DNA of 64,000 nt, taken from Ampelocalamus luodianensis. Lineage: Eukaryota; Streptophyta; Magnoliopsida; Poales; Poaceae. This document shows positions 56,825-64,000 of the stretch, piece by piece. The notes under the pieces were generated by a model. It had not been told where the DNA came from. It worked only from the letters and a program-made list of their open reading frames with translations, and made no database searches. Each line of letters begins with the position of its first letter. Position 1 is the stretch's first letter. The position numbers and the translations under genes were made by a program. Location: contig CM070628.1 in NCBI GenBank assembly GCA_036346255.1, forward strand, positions 11,113,840-11,177,839, read 5' to 3'.

Positions 56825-56930
56825 TTCGGTCATGACCTGCTTTTCAGAAAGTAGTCGCGTCCTGCTTTGTAGAGAGTTGTCACGTCCTACTTTTCAGAGA
56901 GTTGTCACGCCCTGCTTTCCACACAATGTG
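56825..56930. repeat. ~28-bp tandem repeats upstream of the second GRF gene
   Basis: The motif CCTGCTTT(T/G)CAGA(G)AGT(T)GTCACG recurs about four times (starts near 56837, 56862, 56887 and 56912). This mirrors the repeat block in front of the transposase. Confidence 0.75.
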
Positions 56931-56938
56931 GTCCGAAC

Positions 56939-56949
56939 GCTATATATGG
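56939..56949 (+). promoter_or_regulatory. TATA box of the second GRF gene
   Basis: GCTATATATGG lies 76 bp before the ATG at 57015, immediately after the tandem repeats, followed by a pyrimidine-rich leader (CTCTTCTCTTACTCTTCCC). Confidence 0.65.
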
Positions 56950-57014
56950 ATGCTTTCACTGCGATTCATCTCACTCTTCTCTTACTCTTCCCATTTCTTC
57001 CAGCGTAAAACAAG

Positions 57015-57341
57015 ATGTCTTCGGCCTCATCTAACTTTCGAGTGAGCAGAGAATTACAATCACTACGGCGGCACCTGGTTTGCCCTCGTTGTAGGGATCC
57101 GGCGAATGTGTTTACCTCTCATACGCCAACCAACCCGTCCCGAGTGTTCATGAAGTGTTCAAATCTTACGGTAAGTTGGGCAAAATCGGCCCGAATTAAG
57201 TTGTACATACCAGGTTTTCTTACCTTCATTTCAAGTTGCATTATTTTGTAGAACACAACATGTCGGTTTTGGCAGTGGGCTGATGAAGCTGTCCCGGTGG
57301 TTCGAGATATTGCAATGCAAATTGCTGCCTTACAAGAACAC
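57015..57341 (+). pseudogene. GRF-type zinc-finger gene (copy 2), cut off by a retrotransposon
   Basis: Exon 1 (57015-57170) encodes MSSASSNFRVSRELQSLRRH, then LVCPRCRDP (the first two zinc ligands, residues 23 and 26) and KCSNLT (third). An 82-bp intron (57171-57252, GTAAGT...GTAG) follows. Exon 2 continues in frame with NTTCRFWQWADEAVP (fourth ligand and the aromatic core of the GRF fold). The coding text is cut at 57341 by the LTR that starts TGTCGAACCC. Up to that point there is no stop, so the insertion is the main lesion. It lies about 300 bp downstream of the transposase on the same strand and probably came from the same element. A coiled coil often follows in such proteins, but it is lost here. 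Confidence 0.8.
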
Positions 57342-60300
57342 TGTCGAACCCGGGAGCGAAGGATCCCGAATTCTCTGTGTTCAAACACTGGTCCAGGATT
57401 TCTAGCGTACACAGACTCACAAAATGGATATCACATTCATATCACGAAAACGTAAATGACATTAAATAAATAATTGTTTAATACAACTGAGTTCTGAACA
57501 ACAATAACAAATATCAAATAATAAACACAACGGAAACATGATAATAGAGGTGAGCCACACGATGCGCCACAAGCAATCATCTGGGTCAAGGCCTACTCGT
57601 CCGGATCCTCACCATCGAGGAAGAAATCTTCTCCTGAATAAGATTTATTCAGCAAGGATGAGCACAACTTCCGTGCTCGCAAGTTACACCCAATATTGAA
57701 TTTAAATGCATGCATAAGGTAACAAGTGAGTTTGGCCGGGGTTGTTTTGCATAAACAGCATTTTCAGTTTAAATAGACATAGTATTTTCTAAGGCAGTTT
57801 TATACCATGACTAAAATCATATTTTCGAAATGTCAGTGTAATAATGTGGATAACCTCCAATGATAAATTGAAGGATCCCCTCCTAGCACTTGGCTTCCCG
57901 CCCAATTTTTCATAAGGATTAACCATCCTCACATTTAATAAAGTATTTAAAAATAAAAAACAATTATAACTTTAAGTGGCCCTGCTAGCATGTCCATGAC
58001 CGCGGACGCAGCTATTCGAATAGTTTCTACTCTGCAGAGTTGGTACAACTTTACCCACACGAGGTGACATGCTCGTTATGTCGGCCAATTCACGCTTCCG
58101 TAGGCGTGTGACTGAGCAATTACCATAAGGCCTTTACAATGTTCTGTCCTAATATATTCATGCCCACTAAGGTTTCGCCCCTTTGAACTAACCGTCCTCT
58201 GGAAGCCCCCTCTTGCGCCAAGTGGGAATAAAACGTCTAACCGACACCCACATAATCACATGACATAAATACACTAGAACATCACAAATTAATTAGCCAA
58301 ATCCTGTCCATACAGGGCATGTGGTAGTACGATATGGCATAGCAATAAGCGGCTCAAAGACCAGTCCTCAATTGATTTAGGCATCATTCCTACAAACCAT
58401 GGGCCTTAATCTTAACCAGATTAATCCCGTGCATAAACCTGCACCCACCATTCCGACCATTTCGCCCAAGTCCAAACCCATTTTTGATTTTATTTGGAAT
58501 AAAACTCTATTTATAAATCCAGGTGGTAAGACAATACCACAATATCAAGTTTGAAACAAATTTGTAGAAATTTGGTGCAAACCCTCCCAAATTCTGTAAG
58601 TGTGAACTAAGCTTGGCTAAGTATATGTTTAATTTTGATAATATCTTGCCTATGGTATCAAGGTAGTCAGATACAATATTCAAATTGGCCATACAATAAC
58701 ACATGGAATTAACTATACGTAAAACAAAATATTGAAATATTTATAAAAACATATGCATGTGATAAAGAATTTAAAAACTTAAAATAACTTAAAATACTAG
58801 GGGCAATATGACCAATGGTGTAACTTGCCTTGGTCAATATCTTGGAATTCTAAATCTTCAGATTGATCGAACTCTCCGGAGTCGTCGAAGTCTAAACGTG
58901 AAAATACGACAAACTCAATATTCAAATTCAAATAAATTCAAAAATATAGATCAAAATAACTCTAAATTGAAATATTTTGGTTTAGTTAGCTAGATTATAA
59001 TTTTATATAAATTTTGCAATTTGAATCACCCAATTTGGAGTTCATATGCAAAAGTTATGAATTTTAGAAGTTTTAAACCTAAATCTGAAATTTAATTGAA
59101 TTTCTCGAATTATTTTTCTACTGAAAAAGCTATTTATTGCGCAATGCTGACGCCAGCGACAGGATTTCGGAATTAAAATTAAATAAAACCATTTCTGACG
59201 TGTGGGCCCCATGTGTCATAGACACGGCTCATGGTGGACTCGTTCCACCGAGCCGGGTGGGACTGGCGTGTTCGAGGTGGCACGCTGCGACACGCGGGCG
59301 CCGACGGCGCCACGCGGCTGTTTTCTTCGCGGTGGCGCCACGATTGGCAATGCCACGTCGGTGCCGGACAGAGGCGGCGCTCGGGGACCAACGAACCAGC
59401 GATCGGCGGCGTCTCACTGGCGACGAGGGGTACCAAAAGGGAGAGGGTGCTACGGGGAACTTGGTGCGCTACCTGGCGACGGAGGGGTGCGACGAGATGG
59501 CCGGCGGCGAGCGAAGGAGCGGCGAATCACGATCGGCAGCGAGCGGCTCTCCGGGTCCTCCGCGACGGAGCGGGCGCGCGGCCAGCGGTGATGAGGCGAT
59601 GGCGATGGTGTGGTCGCGGTGGCCGGAGCAGATCTTGTGGCGGCGCAATCGGCGGCGAGGTCTCGCTGCTTGGCGGCGACGAGAACTCGGATTCCGGCGA
59701 CGCTGGGGCGTGTGAGGAGGAGTGAGTAAGGGGGAAAGGTGGAGGAGGAGAAGGGGCTCGCGGGGCTTCCTTTTATAGGGTGAGGGGAGGCCTGGAGCGG
59801 CGGCGACATGGGAGGCGTGCGGCGGCGGTTTCGCGAGGTCGTGGTGCGCGTGCAGAGAAAGTGGGGGAAAGGGTGGAGATCGTGTGCGGCGACGAGTGCG
59901 AGTCGTGCGCGACGACGCGATGGAATCGGGCGATTGGGCGCCGGTTTATCGGAGCTCGGCGCGCGGAAATGGCGAGAGCGCGGGAAGAAGGGAGGAAGAA
60001 GAAAGGGTAATGGCCGTTGGATTTTGATCCAACGGTCCACGAGCGATAGGGCGGCGTGGAAGAAGATGGGTGATTCTGGCCGTTAGATTATGATCGCACG
60101 GCTCACATAACCGATACATTCGGACCTCCCAAATGAGTATTACGATCTGGCCGTTGACCTGAGATCTAACGGCCGAGAGGGAGAGAGATTGAGAGAGAGA
60201 TGCGTGGGTGATTGGTAGACGTCCGATTTGAATCGGACGGTGGGGAGAGAGAGAGGAGAGGCGCGGGTGGTTGGAGTGAAGTGGGCGCATGGAGGTTTGG

Positions 60301-60617
60301 GCCAAAGCCTTTGGGTTTCGGCCCAAAGCTGTTTTTGATTTTTCTTTTTCTTTTCTATTTACTTAAATCCTGATAATTCATTTAGGCTTTAGAAAATAGC
60401 AAAATAATTCCAAAAATTATGAGAAAATTCACAGAAATTCCCATGCTTGTTTTGGACTTAATAAAATTATTTCCAACTTTATGTTGGCTTTTAATTTTGT
60501 AAATAAATTTGTTTTGGCTTTAAAATATTTATAATTTTTTTAAAAAAATTTCAGGAAATTCCACAAAAATAAATAAACTTTTAATTTTTACTGAAATTTG
60601 AAATTTGGGCTGTTACA
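57342..60617 (-). mobile_element. 3' LTR of a Ty3/gypsy chromovirus (Tekay/Del type)
   Basis: On the minus strand the LTR begins TGTAACAGCCC directly after a polypurine tract (AAGAGGGGTAGG, 60619-60630) and ends GGGTTCGACA. Length is 3.3 kb. It is related to the solo LTR at 37532-41206. The partner 5' LTR is missing. Confidence 0.88.
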
Positions 60618-62540
60618 AACCTACCCCTCTTAAGGGAATCTCGACCCGAGATTCAAGCTTGGTCAGTAAACAGGTCGGGGTAGTTGGTCTTGAGGTCCTC
60701 TTCTTTTTCCATGTGGCTTCACTCTCCGGGTGATGACTCCACTGCACCTTGTATGATCTGATGATTCTGCTTCTGGTGACACGCTCTGCGACATCCAGAA
60801 TTTTAATTGGTCGCTCCACGTAGGTGTGATCTTCTCGAAGATCGAAGCTTTCCAGGAAGGTATGGTCTTCTGGCGCCTGCAGGTATTTCCTCAACTGGGA
60901 TACATGGAAGACATCGTGCATCGCTTGACAAGGCTTACGCACTCAGGCGATATGCCACTTCACCTCTTTTGGCTAGAATTTTGTATGGTCCCACAAATGC
61001 AGGCGCGAGTTTTCCTTTTGTCAGGAATCTTCTTACTTCTCTGAGTGGAGTGACTCTGAGATAGACCAAGTCTCCTACCTCAAAGTTTAAATCCCTCCGA
61101 CGGTTATTAGCATAACTCTTCTGTCGGGTTTGTGCCACTCTCAGATGCTCTCTTATGTCTTTTACCTTACTTTCAGCATCTTTGATTAACTCAGGTCCAA
61201 AGAGCTGATGTTCTCCTACTTCATCCCACAGAAGTGGAGTTCTGCATTTTCTGCCATACAATGCTTCAAATGGAGCCATTTGCAAACTAGCTTGATAGCT
61301 ATTGTTATACGAGAATTTCGCATCGGCAAATTCTTGTCCCAACTTTGTCCAAATTCCAGGCAATGTGGGCTGGAGCATATCTTCGAGGACTTGATTGGTG
61401 CGTTCCGTCTGACCATCTGTCTGAGGATGATAGGCTGTACTGAAATTGAGTTTGGTCCCTAATGCTTCATGCAGACTCTGCTAGAATCTTGATGTAAATT
61501 GGGAACCTCTGTCGGACACGATCTTCTTGGGTACCCCGTATAGACAAACAATCCTAGCCACATATAACTCTACCAACTGACTGCTTCTGTATGTAGTCTT
61601 GACGGGAATGAAGTGAGCTACTTTGGTCAACCGGTCAATTATCACCCAGATAGAATCATATCCTGATTGGGTCCTAGGAAGTCCGGTGATGAAATCCATG
61701 CCAATTTCTTCTCACTTCCATTCTGGAATTGGTAGTGGCTGCAACAATCCAGCTGGTCTCTGATGTTACGCCTTAACTCGTGACACACATCACAAATGAG
61801 CAACGAACTCAAGCAATTTCTCGCTTTATCTTTGACCCACGATATTTCTCCTTCAGATCCTGGTACATCTTGGTGCTTCCGGGGTGAATGGAGTAAGGCG
61901 TTTCATGAGCCTCCTTCAGAATTAACTGTTTTAACTCCTGTTGGTTAGGTACACAAATGCGGTTCCCAAACCATACTGTTCCTTGTTCATCTTCAGCGAA
62001 TCCTGGAGCCTTGTCTCTTCGCATATTCTTCTTGATCTCCTTGATGTCATCATCTTCTAGTTGTTTTTCTCGATCGACTTTGAAGAGTTGGTTGTACTTC
62101 CAAAGCATTCACACAACCTTGAGTGACAATCTCCAAGTTTAGTCGCTTCAATTCTTCATGTAGTTCTGGTTGCTCCTTCTGTACCATCATAGTGTTACAA
62201 TAGGCCTTTCTGCTCAAGGCATCTGCAACTACATTTGCTTTGCCCGGATGATAATGGATCCCAAGATCATAATCTTTTATCAACTCTAGTCATCTTCTCT
62301 GCCGAAGGTTTAATTCTGCCTGCGTGAAGATATATTTCAGACTCTTGTGATCCGTGAAAATCTCACAACGATTACCAATGAGATAATGTCGCCAGATCTT
62401 CAAAGCATGCACAATCGCTGCTAACTCCAGATCATGTGTCGGATAATTCCCTTCATATGGCCTCAACTGCCTGGATGCATAAGCCACTACTTTGTCTTCT
62501 TGCATTAACACACATCCGAGACCTGCGGGACTGGCGTTGA
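60613..62540 (-). pseudogene. Chromovirus pol: RNase H, integrase and chromodomain (5'-truncated, broken)
   Basis: Reading the minus strand from 62540: RNase H (GLGCVLMQEDKVVAYASRQL, FTDHKSLKYIF); the integrase zinc region (HPGSTKMYQDLKEKY, near 61870); the integrase core with VIIDRLTKVAHF and IVSDRGSQFTS (two catalytic Asp) and, after a stop, the third motif near 61390; PFEALYGRKCRTPL near 61260. Last comes the chromodomain (EDHTYVERPIKILD, ESEATWKK, near 60720-60850), which directs chromoviruses to marked chromatin. Protease, RT and gag are absent, and the left-over frame carries stops and shifts. The 5' part is lost at the junction with the PMD gene near 62541. Confidence 0.9.
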
Positions 62541-64000
62541 CAAAAAGTCGGTGATCCAAGCAGTAGGATCCGTGGAGGGGCACCAACTCGGCTGAGCTTG
62601 CGAGATGAACTGGGGGAACTGCTCCGGGTACGGTTCACCTTACGGGGTGAACTACACAGGGTACAGTGTGTAGCCGGACTGATACCATGGCGCCGTATCT
62701 CCCATAGGAAATTGGCCGAGAGTGTAGGGTTGGGAGGGAGAATCTGGGATAACCTCGGTGGTTCCGGGTTGCACGTCCGTGCTCTCTGGAATGTCATCTT
62801 CCCACCTCCGTGATGACAACGGCATCAGCGTAGGGTCCCTCCGCGATGAGGACAAGATCAGCGTAGGGTCCCTCCGCGACGACGACGGCATCAGTGTAGG
62901 GTCCCCCCGCGACGACGATGACATCAGCGTAGAGTCCCTGCGTGGCAAGCTGCGCGAACGATCCGCCGCCCATCTTTGCTATGCGGCTGGTCGACTCGCT
63001 CGAGCGTGAAGATGGAGGCGAGGTGCGCGACGATGCTCCGTCCGATGCCTCAAGTCGACATCGGTGGGCCTTCCACGACTCATGTTACGAGCGACACGCT
63101 TAACATCTTCAACAAGAGTCTTCATCAACGAAAAAGGCGTTCAAGTTGTGTTGTTCGTGCCCACTCGAGTTCGGTGGCGCGCTCCTGGCAGCTCGCAAGC
63201 GGTCCACCGCATGGTTACCGAACAAACAAAATTTGGTTACTTAACCCTATTTCGGAGGGTGGATAATCTACTACGTGCTGAACGTACCGAATCGTCATGG
63301 CGTGCTGCACGGTGCGGGTCCAGCCCCAAGTCCAAGCGTTTGGCGTGGCTAGGATCTGCATGTCGGGCCGGGGGGTGCCTGTCAATCTCGTCCGCTTGTG
63401 CCGTACGTACCACTCCAAGTACGTGTCGTAAGTCCCTTCATCGTAAGGTCGTGCCTCCTGCAAAATAGAATCAGTGGCCGTTTGCCATGCATCTATCCAC
63501 GGCTACTGCGTCTGAAGCTAGTCATCGCTCTTGCGGCCCTTCTTCGTCTGCCTGCAGGTGGAACAAACACAACAAATTATGGTACCAACATAACATATGA
63601 CTAAATGACCTACAATATTATTAAGCAATGCAATGTACTTACAAGTGACTACGCCTCGCAAGCGGTCGCCCTAGAGCAGGGGGGATCTCCTAGTGCAGCT
63701 CGAACTGCCTCATCACCCGTTGTGGGTTGTAGGCCTCAACTATGTGGGAGAACACCAGATGACAAGTTGTCCTCCAGTACACCGCATCCTGGTGGCATAG
63801 CAAGCTCAACCCGTCGGGCGCCGTGCCCTGCACGAAGGCATCCGTCCAAGGAGCCCATATTACGTCGTCCTCGTGCAGGACCTCAAATTCATTGTGGAAC
63901 TCGCGGTATATGCGACGTGCGCTGTCCCTAGCCCACCCCAGTGCTGCCACAGTCCATCGGGATCCCATGGTTGGGCCTTCCACGGGATCCTCGTCGTTCG
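62541..64000 (-). pseudogene. Plant mobile domain (PMD) gene, transposon type, 5' end outside the window
   Basis: The minus strand from the right edge encodes SARRIYREFHNEFEVL, DDVIWAPWTDAFV, HQDAVYWRTTCHLVFSHIVE and NPQRVMRQFELH, the core of the plant mobile domain. A stop (TAG) then interrupts HxEIPPALG. After an intron the exon 63463-63215 gives YDEGTYDTYLEWYVRHKRTR. Further downstream are a variable region and a repeated segment. PMD proteins of the host (MAIN/MAIL1) act in silencing and genome stability. Transposon-borne forms accompany Mutator- and gypsy-like elements, where their role is unclear. It ends abruptly at the chromovirus near 62541. Confidence 0.78.
62820..62951 (-). repeat. 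33-bp coding repeats in the PMD gene
   Basis: Four units of 33 bp (CGGCATCAGCGTAGGGTCCC type). On the minus strand they encode an 11-residue motif (GPYADAVVVAE and variants in one frame; RRDPTLMPSSS in another). The unit length preserves the frame. Confidence 0.8.

Overview
This is nuclear DNA of a flowering plant, almost certainly a grass (Poaceae). The evidence is an SVP/StMADS11-type MADS-box gene with a rice-like exon layout, GC-rich first exons, and a dense nest of grass-type LTR retrotransposons, CACTA, hAT and Mutator-like elements. I cannot name the species.

Host genes are sparse. At the left edge, on the minus strand, is the first coding exon of a cyclophilin (bases 1-137, running off the window). 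In the middle is a complete eight-exon MADS-box gene (43131-49629, minus), with a tRNA-Val(AAC) about 0.9 kb beyond its 3' end (42152-42224). A truncated ribosomal protein L5 pseudogene lies at 17887-18222. The rest is mobile or decayed DNA.

Layout. 563-7580: two gypsy-type solo LTRs, one inside the other, each with an intact 5-bp target duplication (ACAAC outer, GGGAT inner); the inner one carries a ~30-bp minisatellite. 8658-16123: probable LTR-derived DNA with an internal 1.5-kb tandem duplication, interrupted by a complete 1.8-kb non-autonomous LTR element (10772-12594, TSD GGAGA, Met-tRNA primer site, polypurine tract). 16388-17711: a non-autonomous CACTA element. 18.8-22.1 kb: GC-rich transposon remnants and a ~760-bp foldback element. 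22170-36432: a minus-strand Copia element with recognisable but broken gag, protease, integrase, RT and RNase H; one solo LTR sits in its 3' LTR and another in its RNase H. 37532-41206: a solo LTR of the same family as the LTR of the chromovirus at 57-62 kb. 41.2-50.7 kb: the tRNA and MADS gene.

From about 52 kb to the right edge lies the most unusual part: a multi-gene Mutator-related transposon. A GRF zinc-finger gene (minus) and a MURA transposase (plus) diverge from a block of 31-bp tandem repeats. A second GRF zinc-finger gene (plus) follows the transposase, and a plant-mobile-domain (PMD) gene (minus) lies beyond. The unit is split by a truncated chromovirus (57342-62540), and several of its genes carry frameshifts or stops. 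Whether all these genes belonged to one element is an inference. It is the main candidate here for something not well described.
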